A stretch of DNA of 64,000 nt from Ferrovibrio sp046297895 (GTDB lineage: Bacteria; Pseudomonadota; Alphaproteobacteria; Ferrovibrionales; Ferrovibrionaceae). Within the stretch, counting starts at the first letter, position 1; each line of letters opens with the position of its first letter. Both the position numbers and the translations under genes were made by a program. This document shows positions 18,540 through 26,021 of this stretch, in pieces. The stretch covers positions 218,828 through 282,827 of the forward strand of contig NZ_JBKBHC010000007.1 in NCBI RefSeq assembly GCF_046297895.1, given 5' to 3'. The notes beneath the pieces were generated by a model. That model saw only the letters and a list, made by a program, of their open reading frames with translations, made no database searches and was not told where the DNA came from.

Positions 18540-19868
18540 ATGCTGGCGCTTGAGCTGCTCCTCATCGCCGCGCTGATCGTGCTGAACGGTCTGCTCGCCA
18601 TGTCCGAACTCGCCGTGGTGTCGGCGCGGCGCGCGCGGCTGGAGGCTCTGGCGCGCAAGAAAGGCCCCGCCGCACGCGGGGCGAAGCTGGCACTGAAGCT
18701 CGCCACCGAACCGGGCCGTTTTCTGTCCAGCGTGCAGATCGGCATCACCTTGGTCGGCATCCTGGCCGGCGCCTTCTCGGGCGCCACGCTGGCCGACCGC
18801 TTCTCCACCTGGATCGAAGCCACCTATCTGCTGGCCGAACCGATCGCCGACGGCATCGCCTTCACCGTTGTGGTCGGCAGCGTGACGTATCTGTCGCTGA
18901 TCATCGGCGAACTGGTGCCCAAGCAGCTTGCGCTCAAAAAGCCCGAACCCATCGCCGCCGCCATGGCGCCGCTGCTGGCGGGCCTGGCCTGGATCGCCAG
19001 TCCCGTCGTGTCGCTGTTGGATGTCTCGTCGAAGATCGTGCTGCGCCTGCTCGGCGCTGGTGCCAGCAACACGGAAGCCGTGACGGAAGAGGAAATCCGC
19101 CATCTGGTGGCGGAGGCCGAAAGCGCCGGCACGGTGGAGCCGGCCGAGCGCCAGATGATCGCCGCCGTGCTGAAACTGGGCGACCGCGCGGTGCGCAGCG
19201 TGATGACGCCGCGCCACGACGTGGACTGGCTCGATCTCGACGCGCCGCATGACGAGTTGGTGCAGCGCCTGCGCCAGACCATGCATCTGCGCCTGCCGGC
19301 GGCCCATGGCTCGATCGACGAGCCGGTCGGCATCGTCGGCGTGAAGGACGTGTTCGATGCGCTGCTCGATGGCGGCCGCGACCAGATCGCCACCCGGGGG
19401 CTGGCCAGCTTCGTGCAGCCGGTGCCGGCCGTGCATGAAAGCGCCGATGTGCTGGATGTACTGACGCTGCTGAAGGCCTCGCCGGCCGGCATGGCCTTCG
19501 TCGTGGACGAGTTCGGCAGCCTGGAAGGCGTGGTGACCGCCAACGACATCCTGCAGACCATCGCCGGCGATTTCGCCTTCCCCGACGGCGAGGCGCCCGG
19601 GCTGATGCAGCGCGAGGACGGCTCGTGGCTGATCGACGGCAGCCTGCCGCGTGAGGACATGGCAGAAAAACTCGGCCTGCACCTGCCCGAGGAGGAGGGC
19701 CACACCGTGGCCGGCTTCCTGCTGGCCCGCTTCGGCCGCCTGCCGGTGGCCGGCGATGCGGTGGAATGGCGCGGCTGGCGTTTCGAGGTGATGGACATGG
19801 ATGGCCGCCGCATCGACAAGGTGCTGGCGGTGCCGCCGCGCGAGCCGGTAGCGGCGCACGATTCCTGA
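18540..19868 (+). CDS. CNNM/CorC-family (hemolysin-like) membrane protein
   Basis: The 442-residue protein has an N-terminal CNNM (DUF21) membrane domain with about four helices (residues 1-180, containing FLSSVQIGITLVGILAGAFSG and IIGELVPKQLAL), a tandem CBS pair at about 200-330 (RSVMTPRHDVDWL; AFVVDEFGSLEGVVTANDIL) and a C-terminal CorC_HlyC domain (DGSLPREDMAEKLG and HTVAGFLLARFGRLP). Bacterial CNNM/CorC proteins export Mg2+ or Co2+ and sense adenine nucleotide through the CBS pair. It is a single-gene unit. Before the IS insertion it would have converged on the sRNA gene now at 22.9 kb. Confidence 0.93.
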   Translation: MLALELLLIAALIVLNGLLAMSELAVVSARRARLEALARKKGPAARGAKLALKLATEPGRFLSSVQIGITLVGILAGAFSGATLADRFSTWIEATYLLAEPIADGIAFTVVVGSVTYLSLIIGELVPKQLALKKPEPIAAAMAPLLAGLAWIASPVVSLLDVSSKIVLRLLGAGASNTEAVTEEEIRHLVAEAESAGTVEPAERQMIAAVLKLGDRAVRSVMTPRHDVDWLDLDAPHDELVQRLRQTMHLRLPAAHGSIDEPVGIVGVKDVFDALLDGGRDQIATRGLASFVQPVPAVHESADVLDVLTLLKASPAGMAFVVDEFGSLEGVVTANDILQTIAGDFAFPDGEAPGLMQREDGSWLIDGSLPREDMAEKLGLHLPEEEGHTVAGFLLARFGRLPVAGDAVEWRGWRFEVMDMDGRRIDKVLAVPPREPVAAHDS

Positions 19869-20000
19869 TCCCGGTCCTGTCCTGATCCCGGTCCTGATCC
19901 CGGCAGTTTTGGGAAACCGCAGGATCTTTCCGGTAATTTTCGGTCGCGAGGGGCTCGCCGTGAAATCCGGCGGTCCTGTATGGACGGCAGGGATTCGGGC

Positions 20001-20008
20001 AAAAAAAG
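20001..20008. repeat. Target-site duplication, left copy
   Basis: AAAAAAAG directly abuts the left inverted repeat of the IS1595 element; the identical 8 bp is at 22826-22833. Confidence 0.93.
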
Positions 20009-20212
20009 GGCGATTATATACTTTGCAAACCACAGGACTCCGGGCCTGCGTTAACCACTCTCTCGTGGCCTGCAGTCCTAACCTGTGGTTTATTGACTTG
20101 CGGTTGTGTTAGCGCGACCGCAAGGCGATCCATAGCCGCTATCAGCAGATCAACTTTCGACTTTGCGTCGTCTTTCCTGTCACACATTTCGATCTCCTAG
20201 GGGGTGGGCATC

Positions 20213-20548
20213 ATGAGTGCACTGTACGCAATGCGCTATTTGGGGCAGACCGGCGTTGGGATGGGCTCGGTCTATATCGGCAAGGGCGTGATCGTTGGCG
20301 TTGATGTTGCCAACGGCCGATATCATGGGACTTACAAAGAAGAGAACGGTCGCGTCAAAGCGACGCTAACCTTATCTGCGCCGCCCGGCGGGGCCGTGCT
20401 TGTGACAGGCCAGCAACTGCCAGCGGGTCAGGCGATTCCGCTCACAGCGGACTGGCCGGCGAATTTCGCAAACGGCGCTGCGCAAACCGTTTCGGTTATG
20501 GGGAACCCTGTGCAAGTCACGTTCGAGAAAATCGGGGACGTGCCCTAA
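20213..20548 (+). CDS. GrlR-like small protein carried by the IS1595 element
   Basis: The 111-residue protein begins SALYAMRYLGQTGVGMGSVY and has a repeated G-x-G-x2-(I/V)-G-x-D pattern followed by GRYHGTY, which resembles the small beta-barrel GrlR-like/T3SS-negative-regulator fold often found as an accessory gene. It has no signal peptide. AGGGGG lies 8 bp before the ATG at 20213, which is preferred to an upstream in-frame GTG. It is the only passenger gene on the plus strand and converges with the 52-aa gene, overlapping its stop by 4 bp. Function here is unknown. Confidence 0.65.
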   Translation: MSALYAMRYLGQTGVGMGSVYIGKGVIVGVDVANGRYHGTYKEENGRVKATLTLSAPPGGAVLVTGQQLPAGQAIPLTADWPANFANGAAQTVSVMGNPVQVTFEKIGDVP

Positions 20549-20703
20549 GCCTTCTCGCCTGCGCCTTTCGGCTCGGGCTTGGTTTCCGCCAGCTTCTTCA
20601 GCTTTGCCTCAAACGCCGCTTCGTCCGTGTCGCACTCGGCACGGCGGGCGGCGGCTTTGAACTTGTCAGCCTGACTTTTTCCGCTTTTCTGGTTGTTGCT
20701 CAA
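20545..20703 (-). CDS. 52-aa charged protein translationally coupled to the VapC45-like toxin
   Basis: The short gene begins at TTG (20703) with GAGG placed correctly upstream, inside the 3' end of the toxin gene, which it overlaps by 38 bp. The product contains KFKAAARRAECDTDEAAFEAKLKKLAE split over residues ~13-39 and a Lys/Pro/Glu-rich tail. I recall the pattern of FK-AAR-x-x-ECD-x-DE-x-x-F-x-x-KLKK-(I/L)A in small proteins of many proteobacteria, often beside mobile genes; the function is unknown. It is probably a third component or hitchhiker of the TA operon. Confidence 0.6.
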   Translation of the reverse strand: MSNNQKSGKSQADKFKAAARRAECDTDEAAFEAKLKKLAETKPEPKGAGEKA

Positions 20704-21112
20704 CGGAAATTACCTCTTTGAATTCGCCGCGCAGGCCGCCAGGAACCCACCAGCACTTCTTATCACCCCGCTCAATGATGGTCCGCATCTCAGGCCACCA
20801 CTTTATTAGGTGCCCGCACTTGTAGGCGAGATCGAACTCACTCCACTTGTGAGTACAAAAGAAGCCGACGAGTCCACACTTGCGAAACGCCGCAATTTGG
20901 TGCGGCCTTTTGGCGATATTCTTATCGCCGGTGATGACGACGCTCCCGCCGAATCTCTGGAATGCAGCGGCCCAAAATTCATCTTCGGCAGATGCTGGGG
21001 CAAAACTCGGCTCCCAGTGGAACTCGTAACCAGTGTCTTTGAATCCGCTGTTTAACATCCGAACTACGCGTTCTGGGATGTTTGCGTCGAGGGCTACTTT
21101 GACCCTTCTCAA
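20666..21112 (-). CDS. VapC45-like PIN-domain toxin
   Basis: The 148-residue protein has a PIN-like fold: the first acidic residue in VKVALDANIPERVVRML, a second acidic cluster in ASAEDEFWAAAF, and VVITGDKNIAKRPHQIAAFR. The size and partner match M. tuberculosis VapC45 (Rv2019) and its family. PIN toxins are Mg-dependent RNases, usually inhibited by the cognate antitoxin. The start is TTG, overlapping the antitoxin stop as TTGA, so synthesis depends on coupling to antitoxin translation. It is carried by the IS1595 element. Confidence 0.75.
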   Translation of the reverse strand: MRRVKVALDANIPERVVRMLNSGFKDTGYEFHWEPSFAPASAEDEFWAAAFQRFGGSVVITGDKNIAKRPHQIAAFRKCGLVGFFCTHKWSEFDLAYKCGHLIKWWPEMRTIIERGDKKCWWVPGGLRGEFKEVISVEQQPEKRKKSG

Positions 21113-21837
21113 GCTGCCACAACGTTTGGAATAGGCTCATCAAGTGCTTGCTCGAAATTCACAGCTTCAAGCACTTCTTTCGCCGTTATTCCAAACGCTT
21201 CCGCAACAGGGTCGGCTTTACGGCCCTCCACGCGCCATGCGTCCCGCAGCGTTTCTGTCGGGATCCCCTTGGCAATGATGGGGCGACCAAATGCACGAAG
21301 CGGATCGACAACAATCTCGGGGAATCGATCCGGCATTGGTCGCCACTGCTTAGCCAAATGGGAGGTGGCGTCGAACTCTATTCCCGGCACCAAAGATTGT
21401 TTGATTGCTTCGTACATGACGTAGTTTCGAGTAGTGAGAGAGCGCAGACGGGGATCACCCTCAGCCTTCGCTGCCTTACGGAGCGTCTCCACCACGAAAA
21501 CATCGGCCTTGTCAGCAGCAAGGAGAACCTTGCTGAGCGCGAAAGGGTGATCGGTCTTAAATTCTGCCTTTAGCTCTTCCGCAGCCCTGCGGAGGCTGCC
21601 AACTTTGACGCCGTATTCGCGGAAATGTTCAACGAAGCGAACCTCCATCAGATCAAGGAAGCTCAGCTCTTCATATCCGTCTACAGGTTCAAAATCGCGG
21701 GTCAGCAGAGGTCCGACATTCCTGCCGGGGTAACCCTTCAGCCAGCCATAAATTCGGCGCGCACTGCCCACCCGTATGAGGCGGGCCGCCTCTGGAACGG
21801 TATAGAAGCCAACTACAAGCGGGTTCCTGCCCTTCAC
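21109..21837 (-). CDS. VapB45-like DUF433-type antitoxin
   Basis: The 242-residue protein has an N-terminal MerR-like helix-turn-helix (YTVPEAARLIRVGSARRIYG and YEELSFLDLMEVRFVEHFRE) and a C-terminal DUF433/VapB45-type region (DPVAEAFGITAKEVLEAVNF). Its length agrees with the ~239 residues of VapB45 (Rv2018). It should bind DNA and neutralise the PIN toxin encoded next. The GTG start at 21837 overlaps the transposase stop (GTGA), with AAGAGG upstream, so transposase, antitoxin, toxin and the 52-aa gene form one coupled operon. Confidence 0.75.
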   Translation of the reverse strand: MKGRNPLVVGFYTVPEAARLIRVGSARRIYGWLKGYPGRNVGPLLTRDFEPVDGYEELSFLDLMEVRFVEHFREYGVKVGSLRRAAEELKAEFKTDHPFALSKVLLAADKADVFVVETLRKAAKAEGDPRLRSLTTRNYVMYEAIKQSLVPGIEFDATSHLAKQWRPMPDRFPEIVVDPLRAFGRPIIAKGIPTETLRDAWRVEGRKADPVAEAFGITAKEVLEAVNFEQALDEPIPNVVAA

Positions 21838-22760
21838 GTGCGCGCCTCTTGCGAGTCCCGGTAGGTCAAACGCCTCCCGATAATACCACGTAGGGCAGTT
21901 TGTGCACGGTCAATATCAGACCGCTCTCGTTCACTGTAGCGAAAGTCAAATTCCGCGAGATAGCGGTGCAAATGCTGCTGGCCGCAGTGCTGGTAAACAC
22001 CCTTCATGCCACGCTTGAAGATGCTGAAAAAGCCCTCAATCGTGTTCGTGTGAATCTCACCGCGACCGTATTCGCCCTGCTGGTGGCGCACCACGCCATG
22101 GGAAGCGAACTCCCGGCCTAGCTTCGTGTACTGAGAAGCCTCGTCGGTCATCAACTGCGCTTCCTTGGCAAGGTTCTCACGGACAATCGGGGCAAGCGTG
22201 GCGGCTTTCAGATCGTCAACCACGATGCTACGGGCACGGCCAGTGCTACGCTCTACCAGAGACAGCACCTTGAACTTGTGGTGAGCGCCACGGCCCTTCT
22301 TCTGGCCCTTGGGCTTCACGGTCTTGTCGTTGCCGATGAACGTCTCGTCCACTTCCACAATGCCGCCATCCTGACCGAACGGGGCCAGATCGCCGGAGCG
22401 CAGGGCCTCACGGATACGATGGTGCATGAACCACGCGGTCTTGTACGTCACTTCCAAGGTCCGGTGCAGTTGATGGGCGGAAAAGCCCTTCTTGCTGGAC
22501 ACGACCAGATAGACGGCCTGAAACCACTTATGCAGCGGGACATGGCTGGACTCGAAAACCGTGCCGACTTTGACCGTGAACTGCTTCCGGCAATGGCCGC
22601 ACTTCTTCAGGCCCATGCGGGCGGTCTTGCCCTTGATCTCGCCAATACGGTCGCAGGCTCCACAATGCGGGCAGGTCGGGCCTTCCGGCCAAACGATGCT
22701 TTCCAGCTTGGCGAAAGCCGCCGCTTCATCGTGGAAATATTCTTTCGTAAGAATGCTCAT
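21834..22760 (-). CDS. IS1595-family transposase (ISXO2-like)
   Basis: The 308-residue transposase has an N-terminal zinc ribbon (CPHC near residue 32 and CGHC near 55) and an ISXO2-like DDE domain: first Asp in GGIVEVDETFIGNDKT, second in LMTDEASQYTKLG, and the third acidic/Asn-containing motif in EIHTNTIEGFFSIFKRGMKG. It is complete and shows no frameshift. The gene starts 65 bp inside the right end of the element. It is the first gene of the four-gene minus-strand operon. Confidence 0.95.
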   Translation of the reverse strand: MSILTKEYFHDEAAAFAKLESIVWPEGPTCPHCGACDRIGEIKGKTARMGLKKCGHCRKQFTVKVGTVFESSHVPLHKWFQAVYLVVSSKKGFSAHQLHRTLEVTYKTAWFMHHRIREALRSGDLAPFGQDGGIVEVDETFIGNDKTVKPKGQKKGRGAHHKFKVLSLVERSTGRARSIVVDDLKAATLAPIVRENLAKEAQLMTDEASQYTKLGREFASHGVVRHQQGEYGRGEIHTNTIEGFFSIFKRGMKGVYQHCGQQHLHRYLAEFDFRYSERERSDIDRAQTALRGIIGRRLTYRDSQEART

Positions 22761-22825
22761 GGTCGTCTCGCTTTCTGACCATGATCCTATCGTTCCGGCG
22801 TGGGTTTGTAAAGTATATAATCGCC

Positions 22826-22833
22826 AAAAAAAG
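22826..22833. repeat. Target-site duplication, right copy
   Basis: AAAAAAAG repeats bases 20001-20008 and directly follows the right inverted repeat. On the minus strand it is also the U-tract of the sRNA terminator. Confidence 0.93.
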
Positions 22834-22915
22834 GGGCCGCATCAGAGATGCGGCCCAAGTCTAGGGAGGAAACGCCCGAGAAGGGCATGCAACAAACCGG
22901 AAGCTTGTTGCGATG
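22826..22915 (-). ncRNA. Small RNA of the alpha-r8/MmgR (suhB) type
   Basis: Read on the minus strand, a first hairpin (GCAACAA/TTGTTGC) is followed by a short GCCC/GGGC stem, the single-stranded core TTTCCTCCCT, and a 9-bp perfect terminator hairpin (GGGCCGCAT/ATGCGGCCC) with a run of seven T. The invariant UUUCCUCCCU core just before the terminator stem is what I recall of the alphaproteobacterial MmgR/alpha-r8 family (Rfam suhB), Hfq-bound RNAs of about 80 nt linked in Sinorhizobium to polyhydroxybutyrate granules. A possible promoter CTTGCG-N16-ATTAGT places the 5' end near 22915. The family assignment rests on memory. Confidence 0.65.
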
Positions 22916-23209
22916 CACAAACTAATCCCTTCGCCTTTGCAGCGCAAGAGGGAAAAGCCGTGTCGGCTGTCACATTAACAAAAACATATACTTGGGACAT
23001 TTTTTGAGCCGAATCGGGCGCTTTCGCGACAGATTGTTAGCCTGCATTCTATTGTGCGGGCGCGAAAAACCGGCGAGTGTTGCGCCCGGAACACAGGCAG
23101 CCGTTTTTTTGATCAGCATGTGACAGGGCGACAGAAGGCCGTAGGCGGACGAATCGGCCGGTCCCATCCGACCCGCAGGCGGTTTCGGCCCGACAACAAC
23201 GGGGCAGCA

Positions 23210-23240
23210 TAAAAGCCCGCTCCGGACGAGGGAGCGGGCC
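23210..23240 (-). terminator. Rho-independent terminator of the fabI-aroC operon
   Basis: On the minus strand GCCCGCTCC/GGAGCGGGC with a 7-base loop is followed by TTTTA, 34 bp after the stop of the last gene of the operon. Confidence 0.85.
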
Positions 23241-23273
23241 TGCGATGCGCCCTGATTTTGCGGGCGGGGCCGG

Positions 23274-23858
23274 TCAGCGGAAGCTGCCGTGGTATTCGTC
23301 GTTGGGTCGCATCTCGATGGCGGCCGCCATGCGGTTGGACATGTTGAAGAAGCTGATCGTGGCGGCGATGTCCCAGATGTCGCGGTCGCTCCAGCCGGCA
23401 TCGCGCAGGCCCTGACGATCAGCCTCTACGATCTTGTCCGGGCTCTCGGTCAGCTTGGTGGCGAATTCGAGCGCCGCGCGCATCTTGGGCGTCAGATCGG
23501 CGGCGCGCCAGTTCATCACCATCAGCTCGCCCAGCTTCGGATCGCCCGAGAGCTGGCGCACGGCGGCGCCATGGGCGGTGAGGCAGTAGAAGCAGTGGTT
23601 GATGCTGCTGACCACCACGGCGATCATCTCGCGTTCCAGCTTGGAAAGCCCTGAGGGCGCCAGCATCAGTTCGTTATACATCTCCGAAAAGCCGCGCAGC
23701 TTCTTGGCATCGAAGCTGTAGCTGAGCAGCACATTCGGCACGAAGCCGATCTTCTCGTCGCATTTGGCGAAATAGGCCTGGGTGTCGGGATCGAGATCCT
23801 TGCGCGCAGGCACCGGGATGTTCAGCGCATGGGGATGCGCGGTCTTGGGCTGGCTCAT
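23274..23858 (-). CDS. Peroxidase-related enzyme, AhpD/carboxymuconolactone decarboxylase-like
   Basis: The 194-residue protein of the AhpD-like superfamily carries the CxxC-type redox motif in INHCFYCLTAHGAAVR at about residue 90, preceded by LSKLEREMIAVVVSS. The two cysteines and the following His form the thiol peroxidase/disulfide site. The long N-terminal arm (IPVPARKDLDPDTQAYFAKC) is typical of the TIGR01926 subgroup. The ATG at 23858 follows GGAGGAAA. It lies 28 bp after aroC and is probably the last gene of fabI-aroC-ahpD-like. Confidence 0.88.
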   Translation of the reverse strand: MSQPKTAHPHALNIPVPARKDLDPDTQAYFAKCDEKIGFVPNVLLSYSFDAKKLRGFSEMYNELMLAPSGLSKLEREMIAVVVSSINHCFYCLTAHGAAVRQLSGDPKLGELMVMNWRAADLTPKMRAALEFATKLTESPDKIVEADRQGLRDAGWSDRDIWDIAATISFFNMSNRMAAAIEMRPNDEYHGSFR

Positions 23859-23886
23859 GCTGTTTCCTCCGTTGCTGGAGGAAAGC

Positions 23887-24996
23887 CTAGCGCGGATCGA
23901 AGCCCTGTTTAAAGCCCCCGACCTGGCCGCGATGGCGCAGCAGGTGGTCGGCCAGCACCAGCGCCAGCATGGCCTCGCCCACCGGCACGGCACGGATGCC
24001 AACGCAGGGATCATGCCGGCCCTTGGTGACGATCTCGGTCTCAGCACCGAAACGGTCGATGGTGGCGCGCGGATTGAGGATCGAGGAGGTGGGCTTCACG
24101 GCGAAGCGCACCACGATCTCCTGGCCCGAGGAAATGCCGCCCAGGATGCCGCCGGCCTGATTTGACGTGAAATCCGCGCGGCCATTCTTCAGCCGCATCT
24201 CGTCGGCATTCTGCTCGCCGCTCAAACGTGCTGCGGCAAAGCCCGCACCGATCTCCACGCCCTTCACGGCGTTGATGCTCATCATGGCGGCGGCGAGATC
24301 GGCATCCAGCTTGCCGTAGATCGGTTCGCCCAGCCCGGCGGGGATGCCGGATGCACGCAGCTCAACGACGGCGCCCACAGAGGAACCCGCCTTGCGAATG
24401 CCATCCAGATAGTCTTCCCATTCCATGGCCATCTTCGGATCGGGGCACCAGAAGGGATTCTGCGTTACGCTGTCCCAGCTCCAGTTCGCCGGGTCGATGG
24501 TTTTCTCGCCCACCTGCACCAGGGCGCCACGGATCTGCACCTGCGGACCGATCAGGGTGCTCAGCACATTGCGCGCCACCGCGCCGGCCGCCACGCGGGC
24601 CGCCGTCTCGCGCGCCGAGCTGCGCCCGCCGCCGCGATAGTCGCGGATACCGTATTTGCTCCAGTAGGTATAGTCGGCGTGACCGGGACGGAACTTGTCC
24701 ATGATCTCGCCGTAATCCTTCGAGCGCTGGTCGACATTCTCGATCAGCAGCGAAATCGGCGTGCCGGTGGTCTGGCCCTCGAACACGCCCGACAGGATCT
24801 TCACCTCATCGGGCTCGCGCCGCTGGGTAACGAAACGCGAGGTGCCCGGCTTGCGCTGATCCATCCAGTGCTGGATGTCGGCTTCGCTCAGCGGCACGCG
24901 CGGCGGCGCGCCGTCGATCACGCAGCCCAGCGCCGGCCCGTGGCTTTCGCCCCAGGTGGTGACGCGGAAGAGCCGGCCGAAGCTGTTGTCAGACAT
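23887..24996 (-). CDS. aroC: Chorismate synthase
   Basis: The 369-residue enzyme is full length. It converts 5-enolpyruvylshikimate-3-phosphate to chorismate with reduced FMN as the last step of the shikimate pathway. Signatures are the N-terminal SFGRLFRVTTWGESHG, the region RPGHADYTYWSKYG and GRSSARETAARVAAGAVA, and the C-terminal KPTSSILNP. It starts 27 bp after fabI, an arrangement often seen in alphaproteobacteria. Confidence 0.97.
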   Translation of the reverse strand: MSDNSFGRLFRVTTWGESHGPALGCVIDGAPPRVPLSEADIQHWMDQRKPGTSRFVTQRREPDEVKILSGVFEGQTTGTPISLLIENVDQRSKDYGEIMDKFRPGHADYTYWSKYGIRDYRGGGRSSARETAARVAAGAVARNVLSTLIGPQVQIRGALVQVGEKTIDPANWSWDSVTQNPFWCPDPKMAMEWEDYLDGIRKAGSSVGAVVELRASGIPAGLGEPIYGKLDADLAAAMMSINAVKGVEIGAGFAAARLSGEQNADEMRLKNGRADFTSNQAGGILGGISSGQEIVVRFAVKPTSSILNPRATIDRFGAETEIVTKGRHDPCVGIRAVPVGEAMLALVLADHLLRHRGQVGGFKQGFDPR

Positions 24997-25023
24997 GGCG
25001 GCTGTTATCCGGCATAGGCCTGC

Positions 25024-25869
25024 TTACTCGGCCTTCTTGCCGCCGAGCGACAGCAGCAGGTCGGCCACCTGGGCGGCCTGGTCGGTCGCCACCATGCCGA
25101 CGGCGTGATAGCCGCTGTCGACGTGATGGGTCTCGCCGGTGACGCCCGAACCCAGATCCGACAGCAGATACAGGCCGGCGCCGCCAACCTGCTCGATGGT
25201 CACGTTCTGGCGCAGGGGCGCATTCAGTTCGTTCCACTTCAGGATATAGCGGAAATCGCCGATGCCGCTGGCCGCCAGCGTCTTGATCGGACCGGCCGAG
25301 ATGGCGTTGACGCGGATGCCCTTCTTGCCGAGATCGGCGGCGAGATAGCGCACGCTGGCTTCCAGCGCGGCTTTCGCCACGCCCATCACGTTGTAATGCG
25401 GCATCACGCGTTCGGCGCCGTAATAGGTGAGCGTGATGGCGCTGCCGCCATCGGTCATCAGCTTCTCGGCGCGCTGCATCACGGCGGTGAAGCTGTAACA
25501 GCTCACGTTCATGGTCAGCGCGAAATTCTCGAAGCTGGTGTCGATATAGCGGCCCTTCAGCTCGTTCTTGTCGGAAAAGCCGATGGCATGGACCAGGAAA
25601 TCGAGTTTGCCCCAGGCCTTTTCCAGCGCAGCAAAAGTGGCGTCAATCGAAGCGGGGTTGGTGACGTCGCATTCCAGCACATGCCGGGCGCCGATGGTCT
25701 GGGCCAGCGGCTTCACGCGCTTTTCCAGCGCCTCGCCCTGGTAGGTGAAGGCCAGTTCGGCACCCTGGGCATGCACCGCCTTGGCGATGCCCCAGGCCAG
25801 CGAACGGTCGTTGGCGACGCCCATGATAAGGCCGCGTTTGCCATGCATGAGCGGTTGCGGTTGCGACAT
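25024..25869 (-). CDS. fabI: Enoyl-[acyl-carrier-protein] reductase (NADH)
   Basis: The 281-residue SDR-type enoyl-ACP reductase performs the last step of the fatty-acid elongation cycle. FabI-specific features are the Rossmann start KRGLIMGVANDRSLAWGIAK, the region FLVHAIGFSDKNELKGRYID, the catalytic Tyr-x6-Lys within YYGAERVMPHYNVMGVAKAAL, and the substrate loop ASGIGDFRYILKWNE. It is the first gene of an operon with aroC and the AhpD-like gene. Confidence 0.97.
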   Translation of the reverse strand: MSQPQPLMHGKRGLIMGVANDRSLAWGIAKAVHAQGAELAFTYQGEALEKRVKPLAQTIGARHVLECDVTNPASIDATFAALEKAWGKLDFLVHAIGFSDKNELKGRYIDTSFENFALTMNVSCYSFTAVMQRAEKLMTDGGSAITLTYYGAERVMPHYNVMGVAKAALEASVRYLAADLGKKGIRVNAISAGPIKTLAASGIGDFRYILKWNELNAPLRQNVTIEQVGGAGLYLLSDLGSGVTGETHHVDSGYHAVGMVATDQAAQVADLLLSLGGKKAE

Positions 25870-26021
25870 GAATCCCCCGGTAAGGCTGTGGCGAAACGGC
25901 CGGTGCAGCCGCTCGGGCGCTCCTGGCGCGAAACACAGGTATGAAACACTGGGCGGCGAGAGTAGCCCAAAGCCGGGTTTTGGCCAAGTCGCCTAAGCCA
26001 TTATGATGAAAAAGAAATCGG

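Larger units (their letters stand above)
20009..22825. mobile_element. IS1595-family insertion element carrying toxin-antitoxin passenger genes
   Basis: The element is 2,817 bp. Its 23-bp terminal inverted repeats (20009-20031 and 22803-22825, beginning GGCGATTATATACTTT) match at 22 of 23 positions, and it is flanked by an 8-bp direct repeat, AAAAAAAG. A complete ISXO2-type transposase is encoded near the right end on the minus strand. The remaining ~1.8 kb holds a VapBC45-like pair, a 52-aa gene and a GrlR-like gene. The family is known to include elements with passenger genes and to duplicate 8 bp. G+C is visibly lower than in the host. Intact ends and ORFs suggest a recent and possibly still mobile copy. 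Confidence 0.95.

Noticed and set aside
23000..23208. Possible gene between the sRNA and the AhpD-like gene
   Set aside because: Only short frames of unlikely composition are found; nothing beyond the terminator at 23210-23240 is supported.
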